Below the pieces are notes generated by a model. The model was not told the DNA's origin, did no database searches, and saw only the letters and a list, made by a program, of their open reading frames with translations. From the NCBI GenBank assembly GCA_016867725.1, contig VGIX01000007.1, positions 1-63,974 on the forward strand: a stretch of 63,974 nucleotides of DNA. The letters are read 5' to 3'. This stretch comes from Candidatus Effluviviaceae Genus I sp. (GTDB lineage: Bacteria; Joyebacterota; Joyebacteria; Joyebacterales; Joyebacteraceae). Shown here in pieces: positions 51,453 through 60,517 of the stretch. The position numbers and the translations under genes were made by a program. Position 1 is the first letter of the stretch. Every line of letters begins with the position of its first letter.

Positions 51453-52676
51453 GTGAGAGCCCTTCTGTTTGCACTGGTCGTGGCGCTGCTCGTCGCCGCG
51501 CCGACGCAGGACATGCGGGCGGTGGATCCCGGGCAGCGGCTGGTGACGATGCACGCGGCGAACACGCGACTGGCCGACGTGCTCGACATCCTGTCGCAGA
51601 AGAGCGGCCTCAACATCGTGGCCGCCGCGGACGTCGAGGACAAGCTCGTGTCGATCAACCTCCGGGAGACGCCCGTCGAGGAGGCGCTGAACCTCATCGT
51701 GAGGGCGGCGGGGCTCGGCTACGAGAAGATCGGGAACTCGGTGCTCGTCGCCGAGAGCACCGCGCTCCAGCAGGAGACGGGCCTTGCGACGTACGTGATC
51801 CCGCTGCAGTTCGCGGACGCCTTCGAGCTCGTGCCCGTCGTCGAGAAGATGGTCGAGAAGGTCGCGGCCGACCCGGGCGGCAACCGGCTCGTCGTCGTCG
51901 CGACGCCGGCGCTCATCGGGCAGATCCGCGGCGTCATCCAGGAGCTCGACGTCGCCCCGGTGCAGATCATGCTCGAGACCGAGGTGATCGAGGTCTCGAC
52001 GAGCGACCTCATGCAGTTGGGCATCGACTGGTCGAAGCTCACGAAGCAGACGGTCATCTTCACCGAGGGCTCCCACGAGGCTTCGACCACCGACGCCATC
52101 CCGTCCGAGATGGACTTCGTCCGTCAGAACTTCGACTGGGGCAACGTCCACCACCAGGCTCAGGCGCTGGAGGTCGCGCTCGACTTCCTCGAGAACGAGG
52201 GGAAGGCGCGCGTCCTGACGCGCGCGAAGCTCGCGACGCTCAACAACCGGCCGGCGGAGATCCACATCGGCGACGTCATCCCGTACACGGTGACGGGTGT
52301 GACGACCGGCGGCGCGGTGGAGGTGAGGGTCGAGAAGGCGCAGGTGGGCGTGCAGGTCAACGTGACGCCGCGGGCCGCCCCCGACGGTCACATCACGGTC
52401 ATGGTCGAGCCCAACGTGAGCACGATCGTCGGGTTCAAGGGACCGAACCAGGAGATCCCCTGGACGAAGGAGCGCCGCGCGACGACGCAGGTGCGCGTGT
52501 TCGACGGTCAGACCTTCATGCTCGCCGGGCTCCTCGCGGAAGACGAGAGCGTCGGCATCAACAAGGTGCCCTTCCTCGGGGACATCCCGTTCCTGGGCTA
52601 CCTGTTCCAGCACAGAAGGACCGAGGTCAAGAACTCGGACCTGATCATCAAGATCACTCCGACCATCGTTCGGTAG
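51453..52676 (+). CDS. pilQ: Short outer-membrane secretin (PilQ/GspD family)
   Basis: The 407-residue protein has a signal peptide, a secretin N-type domain (LADVLDILSQKSGLNIVAAADVEDKLVSINLRETPVEEALNLI), a second N domain (VIPLQFADAFELVPVVEKM...VVVATPALIGQIRGVIQELD) and the secretin core ending VPFLGDIPFLGYLFQHRRTEVKNSDLIIKITPTIV. It lacks AMIN domains and is shorter than classical PilQ (about 700 residues). GTG 51453 follows GAGGAGGAA. It closes the operon, before a terminator. Confidence 0.9.
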   Translation: MRALLFALVVALLVAAPTQDMRAVDPGQRLVTMHAANTRLADVLDILSQKSGLNIVAAADVEDKLVSINLRETPVEEALNLIVRAAGLGYEKIGNSVLVAESTALQQETGLATYVIPLQFADAFELVPVVEKMVEKVAADPGGNRLVVVATPALIGQIRGVIQELDVAPVQIMLETEVIEVSTSDLMQLGIDWSKLTKQTVIFTEGSHEASTTDAIPSEMDFVRQNFDWGNVHHQAQALEVALDFLENEGKARVLTRAKLATLNNRPAEIHIGDVIPYTVTGVTTGGAVEVRVEKAQVGVQVNVTPRAAPDGHITVMVEPNVSTIVGFKGPNQEIPWTKERRATTQVRVFDGQTFMLAGLLAEDESVGINKVPFLGDIPFLGYLFQHRRTEVKNSDLIIKITPTIVR

Positions 52677-52722
52677 CGCTCGGGTCCCGGTGAAGTCTCG
52701 CTGACGGCCCTGCCACGCGTGC

Positions 52723-52755
52723 GGGGGCCCCTTGCGGGCCCCCGTTCGCTTGTTG
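52723..52755 (+). terminator. Intrinsic terminator of the pilus operon
   Basis: GGGGGCCC (52723-52730) and GGGCCCCC (52736-52743) form a hairpin with a 5-base loop, followed by the T-rich GTTCGCTTGTT. It lies 47 bases after the secretin stop. Confidence 0.7.
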
Positions 52756-52781
52756 GCAGGCGCCCGCGCCTCGGGTATACT
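52753..52781 (+). promoter_or_regulatory. Strong sigma-70-type promoter for trxB
   Basis: TTGGCA (52753-52758) and TATACT (52776-52781) are 17 bases apart, 35 bases before trxB. It starts right after the terminator tail. Confidence 0.7.
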
Positions 52782-52815
52782 GGCGCGTTCGCCAGCGGCC
52801 TACCGGAGGCTCGCC

Positions 52816-53736
52816 GTGGAGCGCTCTGACATCGTCATCATCGGGGCCGGTCCCGCCGGCCTGACAGCGGCCATCTACGCCGGCCGCGCCGGCCTGACGA
52901 CGCGCGTGCTCGAGGCCCTGGCGCCCGGCGGGTGGGCGGCCCTCACCGACCGCATCGAGAACTACCCGGGCGTCGGCGCCGTGCAGGGGGCGGAGCTCAC
53001 CGCGCGCATGGAGGAGCAGGCGCGGACGTTCGGCGCCGCCGTCGTGCCTGCCGAGGCCACAGCGGTCGTGCAGCTTCCCGACGGGTTCGAGGTCCAGTGC
53101 GGCGACGCCGCGTTCGGCGCGCGCGCAGTCATCCTCGCGGTGGGGACGGGCTATCGGAAGCTCGGCGTGCCCGGCGAGGACGAGCTTGCCGGCCGCGGCG
53201 TGTCGTACTGCGCCACGTGCGACGGCCCGCTCTATCGCGACCTCGAGATCGCGGTCGTCGGAGGCGGCGACAGCGCGCTGCAGGAGGCGCTCTTCCTCAC
53301 GCGGTTCGCGGCGCGCGTGCACCTCGTCCACCGGCGCGACGAGTTCCGCGCCGCGCGCGTGCTCGCCGACCGCGTGCGGTCGCACCCGAAGATCACCTGT
53401 CACTGCAGGCACGCGGTGGAGAGCGTCAACGGGCGGGACGCCGTGGAGTCGGTCGCGCTTCGGGACGTCGACACCGGCACGGAGCGTCTGCTCCCGGTGG
53501 CCGGGGTGTTCTTCTTCGTCGGGCTCGAGCCGAAGACGGCGTTCCTGGGGCAGCTGGTCGAGAGGGATCAGAGCGGTTTCATCGTGACGGACGGCGAGAT
53601 GCGCACGAGCCGGCGGGGCGTTCTTGCCGCCGGGGACTGCCGGGCCAAGATCCTCAGGCAGGTCTCGACCGCCGTGGGGGACGGGGCGACGGCGGCGTTC
53701 GTGGCGCAGCGGTTCGTCGAAGATGGGAAGTGGTAG
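52816..53736 (+). CDS. trxB: Thioredoxin reductase
   Basis: TrxB passes electrons from NADPH to thioredoxin. The 306-residue flavoprotein has the FAD motif VIIGAGPAGLTAAIYAGRAG, GG...T..IENYPG, the redox pair C132-A-T-C135 in SYCATCDG, the NADP motif VVGGGDSALQEALFL with VHRRDEFRA, and the FAD end block VLAAGDCRAKILRQVSTAVGDG. GTG 52816 follows CGGAGG. It is 9 bases before tldD. Confidence 0.93.
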   Translation: MERSDIVIIGAGPAGLTAAIYAGRAGLTTRVLEALAPGGWAALTDRIENYPGVGAVQGAELTARMEEQARTFGAAVVPAEATAVVQLPDGFEVQCGDAAFGARAVILAVGTGYRKLGVPGEDELAGRGVSYCATCDGPLYRDLEIAVVGGGDSALQEALFLTRFAARVHLVHRRDEFRAARVLADRVRSHPKITCHCRHAVESVNGRDAVESVALRDVDTGTERLLPVAGVFFFVGLEPKTAFLGQLVERDQSGFIVTDGEMRTSRRGVLAAGDCRAKILRQVSTAVGDGATAAFVAQRFVEDGKW

Positions 53737-53745
53737 GAGGTGTCC

Positions 53746-55188
53746 ATGAAGGAGCTTCTGAGGGGCGCGATGGAGCACGTGAAGCGGAGGGGCGCGGAGT
53801 ACGCCGACGCGCGCCACGTCCGGGGCTCAAACGAGATCCTCGTCATGCGGAACGGGGAGCTCGAGACGGCCTCCGTGAGCGAGTCGGAGGGGTTCGGCAT
53901 CCGCGTTCTCCTGAACGGGGCGTGGGGGTTCTCCTCGAGCTCGACGATGACGCCCGAGAAGGTCACAGAGACCGCCGAACGCGCGCTCGCGATCGCGAAG
54001 GCGAGCGGGAGCGTCGGCGCGTCGAAGGTCGTCCTGGACGGGCGCCCGCCCGCGAAGGACACGTACGCGAACAAGGTGCTCGAGGACCCGTTCGCGGTGC
54101 CGCTGCCTGAGAAGGTCGGCATGCTCGCGGACTGCTGCGAGCGCATGTCGAAGGTCGAAGGCATCAGATTCGCCACGGCCTCGATGCAGAGCTGGCGGAC
54201 CGAGAAGCTCTTCGTCGCCACCGACGGGAGCGAGATCGCGCAGACGATCACCGAGGCCGGCGGCGGCATCTCCGCCACGGCGATGGACGGCGACGAGCGT
54301 CAGACGCGCTCGTACCCCGCGAGCTTCCGTGGGGACTACTCCACCGCGGGCTTCGAGTTCACGCGGTCGCTCCGGCTGGCGGACCACGCCGACCGCGTCG
54401 CGCGCGAGGCCGTCGAGCTGCTCAAGGCCGACGAGTGCCCGACGAAGAAGACGGCGCTCATCATCGGCGGGAGCCAGCTCGCGCTCCAGGTGCACGAGTC
54501 GTGCGGGCACCCCATCGAGCTGGACCGAGTGTTCGGGACCGAGGCGTCGTACGCGGGCACGAGCTTCCTCACGACGGAGAAGCGCGGCTCGTTCCGCTAC
54601 GGGTCGAAGCTCGTCAACATCGTCCAGGACGCGACGGCGGAAGGCGGGCTCGGGAGCTTCGGCTACGACGACGAGGGCGTGCGCGCGCAGCGGACGGACG
54701 TCGTGCGCGAGGGCGTCTTCGCCGGCTACCTCATGAGCCGCGAGACCGCGCCCCTCATCGGGCTTGCCAGCAACGGGGCGATGCGCGCCGAGGGCTGGGA
54801 CAGGATCCCGCTCGTCCGCATGACGAACGTGAACCTGCTCCCCGGCGCCGGAACGCTCGCCGACCTCATCGCCGACACGAAGGACGGGATCTTCATCGAC
54901 TTCAACAAGAGCTGGAGCATCGACCAACGCCGGCTGAACTTCCAGTTCGGGTGCGAGATCGCGTGGGAGATCAGGAGCGGCAGGCTCGGGCGCATGCTCA
55001 AGAACCCGGTGTACACGGGCATCACGCCTGAGTTCTGGGGTTCCTGCGACGCGATCGCGGGGCCTGAGGAGTGGCACATCTGGGGCATCCCGAGCTGCGG
55101 GAAGGGCGAGCCGGGCCAGTCGGCGCACGTCGGGCACGGCGTGGCGCCGACGAGATTCCAGAACGTCCAGGTGGGGGTGCAGAAATGA
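53746..55188 (+). CDS. tldD: TldD metalloprotease subunit
   Basis: TldD forms a heterodimeric zinc protease with TldE that acts on unfolded or small peptides. The 480-residue protein has the zinc motif H250-E-S-C-G-H255 (HExxxH), the GSFRYGSKLVNIVQDAT block and late conserved Cys/Gly regions. ATG 53746 follows TAGGAGG by 5 bases; GTG 53740 overlaps that site. Its stop overlaps the tldE start. Confidence 0.93.
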   Translation: MKELLRGAMEHVKRRGAEYADARHVRGSNEILVMRNGELETASVSESEGFGIRVLLNGAWGFSSSSTMTPEKVTETAERALAIAKASGSVGASKVVLDGRPPAKDTYANKVLEDPFAVPLPEKVGMLADCCERMSKVEGIRFATASMQSWRTEKLFVATDGSEIAQTITEAGGGISATAMDGDERQTRSYPASFRGDYSTAGFEFTRSLRLADHADRVAREAVELLKADECPTKKTALIIGGSQLALQVHESCGHPIELDRVFGTEASYAGTSFLTTEKRGSFRYGSKLVNIVQDATAEGGLGSFGYDDEGVRAQRTDVVREGVFAGYLMSRETAPLIGLASNGAMRAEGWDRIPLVRMTNVNLLPGAGTLADLIADTKDGIFIDFNKSWSIDQRRLNFQFGCEIAWEIRSGRLGRMLKNPVYTGITPEFWGSCDAIAGPEEWHIWGIPSCGKGEPGQSAHVGHGVAPTRFQNVQVGVQK

Positions 55189-56537
55189 CCGACAACAAGG
55201 CGCTCGCTGCGCTGCTCGAGAAGGCGCTCGCCGCGTCGCCGGGCACGGAGACGGAGCTCACCGCTCTTCGGGACTCGACGTCGCTCACGAGGTTCGCGAA
55301 CTCCGTGATCCACCAGAACGTTCACGGGGAGGACCTGACGGTCACGGCGCGCGTGGCGGTGGGGAAGAGGATCGGCGTGGTCTCGACGAACAGGACCGAC
55401 GAGGGGTCGGTCGCTGCGCTCGTGCGCCGGGCGGCCGAGATCGCGAAGGAGAGCCCGGAGATGCACGACTTCCCCGGGTTCCCGAAGGCGGCGGCCGCGC
55501 GGCCCGTGGCGGCCGTCTCGAAGGCGACCGCGGACGCGTCGCCCGAGCTCCGGGCGCAGGGCGTGGCCAAGGCCGCGAAGATCGCCTCCGCCGCCGGTCT
55601 CAAGGTCTCCGGCGCGTACCGCACGTCCGACCGGTCGCTCGTCGTCGTCAACACGGCGGGCACGCGGCAGCACCACGACGGCACCGAGGCGTTCCTGTCG
55701 GTCTTCGCCATCGCGGACGACGGCGTGAGCGGGTCGGCGTCGGCGTTCGCCGCCGGCGTCGAAGGCATCGATCCGGAGAAGCTCGCGCGCACGGCCGTGG
55801 AGAAGTGCAGGGCGGCCGCCGCTCCGGCGGACCTCGACCCGGGGCACTTCGACGTCGTGCTCGAGCCCCGCGCGATCGCCGAGGTGCTCGAGTGGCTCAC
55901 CTTCACGTCCTTCGGCGCGAAGCAGGTGCAGGAGGGGCAGAGCTTCATGGCGGGGCGCCTGGGCGAGAAGGTCATGGGCGACGCCGTCACGATCTACGAC
56001 GACGGATACGAGGCCGCGGGCATTCCCATCCCGTTCGACTGGGAGGGCGTTCAGAAGCGGCGCGTGGCGATCATCGAGCGCGGCGTGGCGAAGGGCCCGG
56101 TGTACGACACGCTGACCGCCGTGCAGGACCGCGCGGAGTCCACCGGCCACGCCGCGCCGGCGCAGTACCGCTCGGGCCCGATGCCGTCGAACCTCTTCGT
56201 CGCGGCCGGGGACAAGAGCCTCGACGATCTCGTCGGGAGCCTCACGCGCGGCCTCCTGGTCACGCGGTTCCACTACGTCAACGGGCTCCTCGACACGCGC
56301 AAGGCGCTCTTCACGGGCATGACCCGCGACGGCACGTATCTCGTCGAGAACGGGCGCGTCACGAAGGCCGTGAAGAACCTCCGCTTCACCGAGAGCATGC
56401 TGCGCGCCTTCTCGAACGTGGACGGCATGACGCGCGAGCGAGAGACCGAGGGCGGGAACTGGGGCGGGCTCGGGTCCGTGACGACGCCCTCGATGCTCGT
56501 CAGGGACTTCACGTTCACCGGTTCGACGGACTTCTAG
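55185..56537 (+). CDS. tldE: TldE/PmbA protease partner subunit
   Basis: The 450-residue protein is the partner of TldD. It has the shared fold (LTRFANSVIHQNVHGEDLTVTARVAVGKRIGVVSTNR) but lacks the HExxxH zinc motif, as TldE should. It ends VTTPSMLVRDFTFTGSTDF. It is translationally coupled to tldD by an ATGA overlap, which fits stoichiometric assembly. Confidence 0.92.
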   Translation: MTDNKALAALLEKALAASPGTETELTALRDSTSLTRFANSVIHQNVHGEDLTVTARVAVGKRIGVVSTNRTDEGSVAALVRRAAEIAKESPEMHDFPGFPKAAAARPVAAVSKATADASPELRAQGVAKAAKIASAAGLKVSGAYRTSDRSLVVVNTAGTRQHHDGTEAFLSVFAIADDGVSGSASAFAAGVEGIDPEKLARTAVEKCRAAAAPADLDPGHFDVVLEPRAIAEVLEWLTFTSFGAKQVQEGQSFMAGRLGEKVMGDAVTIYDDGYEAAGIPIPFDWEGVQKRRVAIIERGVAKGPVYDTLTAVQDRAESTGHAAPAQYRSGPMPSNLFVAAGDKSLDDLVGSLTRGLLVTRFHYVNGLLDTRKALFTGMTRDGTYLVENGRVTKAVKNLRFTESMLRAFSNVDGMTRERETEGGNWGGLGSVTTPSMLVRDFTFTGSTDF

Positions 56538-56577
56538 GGCCTTTCAACCCGACCCCGCGCGCTGGGGTCGAAGGCCC
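56537..56577 (+). terminator. Bulged stem-loop between tldE and moxR
   Basis: GGGCCTT (56537-56543) pairs with AAGGCCC (56571-56577), and CGACCCC (56550-56556) with GGGGTCG (56564-56570), around a 7-base loop with a TCAACC bulge. There is no T tail. It may terminate the tldDE transcript; no promoter for moxR was clear. Confidence 0.5.
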
Positions 56578-56612
56578 CGACACCGGACGGCCAGCGAACA
56601 GGGAGGGCATCC

Positions 56613-57599
56613 TTGTACTCGGACATCAAAGCGATCGGCGAGCGCATCGAGCGCGAGAGCGCGTTCGTCGGGACGCTGGTGAGCGAGATCGACAGGGTCA
56701 TCGTCGGCCAGCGCTCCATGGTCGAGCGGCTCCTCATCGGGCTCCTTGCCGACGGGCACGTGCTCATCGAGGGCGTGCCCGGACTTGCGAAGACCCTCGC
56801 GGTGCGCACGCTCGCCAGAGCGATCAGCACGCGGTTCCAGCGCATTCAGTTCACGCCGGACCTCCTGCCTGCGGACCTCATCGGCACGATGGTGTACTCG
56901 CCGGGCACCGGGGCGTTCACCGCGAAGAAGGGCCCGATCTTCGCCAACCTCGTGCTGGCCGACGAGATCAACCGCGCCCCGGCGAAGGTGCAGAGTGCGC
57001 TCCTCGAGGCGATGCAGGAGCGGCAGGTGACGATCGGCGACCAGACCTATCCGCTCGAGCGGCCGTTCCTCGTGCTCGCGACGCAGAACCCCATCGAGCA
57101 GGAGGGCACCTATCCGCTCCCCGAGGCGCAGATCGACCGGTTCATGCTCAAGCTCCGCGTGACGTACCCGTCGCGCGAGGAGGAGCTCGAGATCATGAAC
57201 CGGATGGCCGGCGGGAAGGAGCCGGAGGCGCGGCCCGTCGTCTCGCCGGAGGCGATCCTCGCGGCCAGGTCGCTCGCCGCGGAGATCTACGTCGACGAGA
57301 AGATCAAGAAGTACATCCTCGACATCGTGTTCGCCACCCGCGAGCCCGAAGCGTACGGCCTCGACATCGCCGGCCTCATCGCGTACGGGGCCTCGCCGCG
57401 GGCGTCCATCTACCTCTCGATCGCGGCGCGCGCGCACGCGTTTCTGAGGGGCCGGCCGTACGTGACGCCGGAGGACGTCAAGGCCATCGCGATGGACGTC
57501 CTCAGGCACCGCGTGATCATCACGTACGAGGCGGAGGCGGAGGAACTGACCTCCGAGGACATCGTGCAGAGGATCCTCGACAGCGTCGAGGTCCCGTGA
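56613..57599 (+). CDS. moxR: MoxR-family AAA+ ATPase
   Basis: The 328-residue AAA+ protein has Walker A GVPGLAKT (54-61), Walker B VLADEINRAPAKVQSALLEAMQ and sensor I ATQNPIEQEGTYPLPEAQIDRF, all MoxR hallmarks. MoxR proteins act as chaperones for von Willebrand A proteins such as those encoded downstream. Start is TTG 56613, 5 bases after GGGAGGG; no ATG or GTG near it fits. It opens the Bat operon. Confidence 0.92.
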   Translation: MYSDIKAIGERIERESAFVGTLVSEIDRVIVGQRSMVERLLIGLLADGHVLIEGVPGLAKTLAVRTLARAISTRFQRIQFTPDLLPADLIGTMVYSPGTGAFTAKKGPIFANLVLADEINRAPAKVQSALLEAMQERQVTIGDQTYPLERPFLVLATQNPIEQEGTYPLPEAQIDRFMLKLRVTYPSREEELEIMNRMAGGKEPEARPVVSPEAILAARSLAAEIYVDEKIKKYILDIVFATREPEAYGLDIAGLIAYGASPRASIYLSIAARAHAFLRGRPYVTPEDVKAIAMDVLRHRVIITYEAEAEELTSEDIVQRILDSVEVP

Positions 57600-57612
57600 G
57601 AGCCCGACCGCG

Positions 57613-58515
57613 ATGATCCCCAGGGACGTGCTCAGGAAGATCCGCCGGATCGAGATCCGGACGAAGCGCCTTGTGAGCGACGTGTTCTCGGGCGAGTACC
57701 AGAGTGTGTTCAAGGGCCGGGGCATGGAGTTCACCGAGGTGCGCGAGTACCTCCACGGCGACGACATCCGCTCCATCGACTGGAACGTGACGGCCCGCAT
57801 GGGCCATCCCTACGTGAAGAAGTTCGACGAGGAGCGGCAGCTCACCATCGTGTTCCTGGTGGACGCGAGCGCGTCGGAGCGCTTCGGGACCGTCGGGCGG
57901 ACGAAGACCGAGCTCGCCGCCGAGCTGTGCGCGGTCCTCGCGCTCTCGGCCGCGCGGAGCAACGACCGCGTCGGTCTCATCGAGTTCACCGACCGCATCG
58001 AGAAGGTCGTCCCGCCCGACCGCGGGCGCCGGCACGCGCTCAGGGTCATCCGGGAGCTGCTCTACCTGCGGCCCGAGGGGCGCGGAACCGACATCCCGCT
58101 CGCGCTCGACTACCTCTCGAACGTCGTGCGGCGACACGCGATCGTCTTCCTCGTGAGCGACTTCCTCGCCGAGGGCTACGAGCGGGCCCTTGCCGTCGCG
58201 AACCGCCGGTACGACCTCATCGCGGTGCAGGTGGAGGACCCGCGCGAACGCGAGTTCCCGTCGGTGGGCCTCGTCGAGCTGGCCGACGCCGAATCGGGCA
58301 GGCGAGTCGTCGTGGACACGGCGAGCGCGGCCTTCCGGGAGCGCTACGCGGAAGGCGCGCGGCGGCGGCGCGAGGAGCGCGACCGGACCCTCAGGCGGCT
58401 CGGCGTGGACACGATCGCGCTCACGACCGGGGCGGACTACATCGAGCCGCTTGCCCGCTTCTTCCGCATGCGCGAACGGCGGGCCGGCGCGCTGGCGGCG
58501 CGGGGGAGGGCATGA
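57613..58515 (+). CDS. DUF58 von Willebrand-like protein
   Basis: The 300-residue protein has the DUF58 signature GRGMEFTEVREYLHGDDIRSIDWNVTARMG followed by a VWA-like fold with VFLVDASASERFG and a late VFLVSDFLAEGYE. It has no membrane helix. DUF58 proteins nearly always follow moxR and are thought to be substrates or partners of MoxR. The stop overlaps the next start. Confidence 0.9.
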   Translation: MIPRDVLRKIRRIEIRTKRLVSDVFSGEYQSVFKGRGMEFTEVREYLHGDDIRSIDWNVTARMGHPYVKKFDEERQLTIVFLVDASASERFGTVGRTKTELAAELCAVLALSAARSNDRVGLIEFTDRIEKVVPPDRGRRHALRVIRELLYLRPEGRGTDIPLALDYLSNVVRRHAIVFLVSDFLAEGYERALAVANRRYDLIAVQVEDPREREFPSVGLVELADAESGRRVVVDTASAAFRERYAEGARRRREERDRTLRRLGVDTIALTTGADYIEPLARFFRMRERRAGALAARGRA

Positions 58516-59504
58516 CGGTGCGGGCGGCGCTCGTCGCGGGGCTTGCGCTCCTGGCGGCGTCGGCGTCGGCCGCGCCGCCGGTCGTGCGCGCCTCGGTGGC
58601 GCCCGACGCGGCGACGGTCGGAGACCGGCTCACCCTCACGCTGTCGGTCGCGCGCGACGCGGACGCCGTCGCGGTGTTCCCGAACGTCGGGGAGAGCATC
58701 GGGCCGTTCGACGTGCTCTCGTCGGTCGTCGCTCCGGTGGCCCCGGAGGGCGAGCGGGCGACGGAGCGGCGCGACTACGTCATCGCGGCGTTCCGCACCG
58801 GGTCGCTCGCGGTGCCACCGCTTCCGTTCCTCGTGATCTCGGCGTCGGGCGAGACGCTCAGCGTGCTCACCGACTCGGTCGTCGTGGCCGTCGCGAGCGT
58901 GCTGCCGGACACCGCGGGCGCCGCGGGCATCGAGCCGCGCGACATCCGGCCGCCGGTCAGCCTCCCGCGCGAGATCTGGCCGTTCGTCGTCGCGGCGGCC
59001 GCGGCGGTCGGCGCGTACGTCGCGTACAGGTACCTGCGACGCCGGCGCCTCAGGCGGAAGGCGGGGCCGGCGAGGCCGGGGCGCGAGCCGGCCGTTGCGC
59101 CCGAGGCCGCGCACGTCGCGGCGTTCGAGCGGCTCGCGGCGCTGGAGCGCGCGGGGCTTCCGGCGCGCGGGGAGTTCGCGCGGTTCTACGACGGCCTGAG
59201 CGACATCCTGAGGCTCTATCTCGGCGACCGCTTCGGCGTGCGCGCGATCGACATGACGACCGACGAGGTCGCCCCCGCCATGGAGCGCGCCGGAATCGCA
59301 GACGAGGACGTCGCGTGGACCGTGCGCTTCCTGAGCCACGCCGACCTCGCGAAGTTCGCGAAGCTCGCGCCGACCGTGGAGCGCGCGAACGACGACTTCG
59401 CCGCCGCGCGGGAGTTCGTGGAGCGCACGAGGTTCCGGGGCGAGGCGGCGGCGCCGCCTGACGATGAGGCTCGGCCGGCGGAAGGGGAGGCGACGGCGTG
59501 CTGA
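58512..59504 (+). CDS. Membrane protein with N-terminal BatD-like domain and cytoplasmic DUF4381-like tail
   Basis: The 330-residue protein has a signal peptide (LVAGLALLAASASA), a beta-rich domain (VVRASVAPDAATVGDRLTLTLSV, like a shortened BatD), one membrane helix (about 156-175) and a cytoplasmic basic-helical region with FYDGLSDILRLYLGDRFGVRAIDMTTDEV. That tail resembles DUF4381-type proteins of Bat operons. It lies between DUF58 and BatA genes, overlapping both. Confidence 0.75.
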   Translation: MTVRAALVAGLALLAASASAAPPVVRASVAPDAATVGDRLTLTLSVARDADAVAVFPNVGESIGPFDVLSSVVAPVAPEGERATERRDYVIAAFRTGSLAVPPLPFLVISASGETLSVLTDSVVVAVASVLPDTAGAAGIEPRDIRPPVSLPREIWPFVVAAAAAVGAYVAYRYLRRRRLRRKAGPARPGREPAVAPEAAHVAAFERLAALERAGLPARGEFARFYDGLSDILRLYLGDRFGVRAIDMTTDEVAPAMERAGIADEDVAWTVRFLSHADLAKFAKLAPTVERANDDFAAAREFVERTRFRGEAAAPPDDEARPAEGEATAC

Positions 59505-60490
59505 GGCTTGCGCACCCGTGGTTTCTGCTCGCGCTCGGGTTCGTCCCGCTCCTCGTGTGGCTCGAGGTGCGGCTCGCGGCGCGCCGGCGTCCGGCCGTGC
59601 TGTTCCCGGACCTCGGCGCCGTGGCGTTCTCCGCGCGCGGCGCCCTCGTCAAGAGGGCGGCGAGGCTCGCGGCGCGCTGCCTCGTGGTCGCGCTTGTCGT
59701 CGTCGCGCTCGCGCGGCCGCAAAGCGGCAGGGGAGCGGAGTCCGTGCTGACCGAGGGCATCGACATCGTGCTCGTCCTCGACGTCTCGGGCAGCATGCTG
59801 ACGGAGGACTGGCAGCCGACGAACCGGCTCGCGGTGGCCAAGGCCGTGGTGTCGGACTTCATCCGCGGGCGTTCGTCCGACCGGATCGGCATGGTGGTCT
59901 TCGCGGCGCAGGCGTTCACGCAGTGCCCGCTCACGCTCGACTACGCGGTGCTCCAGGAGCTGCTCGCGTCGGTGAAGGTGGGGATGATCGACGAGAACAG
60001 CACGGCGATCGGCATGGGCATCGCGACGGCCGCGAACAGGCTGCGCGAGAGCGACGCGAAGAGCCGGATCATGGTGCTGCTCACGGACGGGCGGAACAAC
60101 GCCGGCGAGATCGACCCGGTCACCGCGGCGCGGGCCGCCGGCGCGCTGGGGATCAGGATCTACGCGATCGCGGCGGGCACGCCGGAGGGCGGCCGGATGC
60201 CGGTGGACGACCCGGTGTGGGGCAGGCACTACGTCAAGGTGCCCACGGAGATCGACGAGGGCACGCTCCGCGAGGTGGCCGCGGTCACCGGCGGGAGGTA
60301 CTTCCGCGCGAAGACCGAGGGGATGCTCGCGGAGATCTACCGGCAGATCGGGGAGCTCGAGAAGACGAAGATCGAGGTGAAGCACTTCACGACGTACACG
60401 GAGCTCGGGCCGCGGTTCGTCGTCGCGGCGCTCGTCGCGCTCCTCGCGCTGCTGGCGGCGGAGGCGACGGTGCTGCGCGGCATGCCGTGA
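59498..60490 (+). CDS. batA: BatA-like von Willebrand A membrane protein
   Basis: The 330-residue protein has N-terminal helices (LAHPWFLLALGFVPLLVWL; CLVVALVVVALARPQ), a VWA domain with an intact metal-ion-dependent adhesion motif D95-V-S-G-S99 and late TDGRNN, and a C-terminal membrane helix. Bat proteins have been linked to oxygen/stress tolerance and envelope integrity, though their biochemical role is unclear. The GTG at 59498 overlaps the previous gene by 7 bases. Confidence 0.87.
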   Translation: MLRLAHPWFLLALGFVPLLVWLEVRLAARRRPAVLFPDLGAVAFSARGALVKRAARLAARCLVVALVVVALARPQSGRGAESVLTEGIDIVLVLDVSGSMLTEDWQPTNRLAVAKAVVSDFIRGRSSDRIGMVVFAAQAFTQCPLTLDYAVLQELLASVKVGMIDENSTAIGMGIATAANRLRESDAKSRIMVLLTDGRNNAGEIDPVTAARAAGALGIRIYAIAAGTPEGGRMPVDDPVWGRHYVKVPTEIDEGTLREVAAVTGGRYFRAKTEGMLAEIYRQIGELEKTKIEVKHFTTYTELGPRFVVAALVALLALLAAEATVLRGMP

Positions 60491-60517
60491 CGTCGGCGCC
60501 GGCCGCACGAGGGTCCC

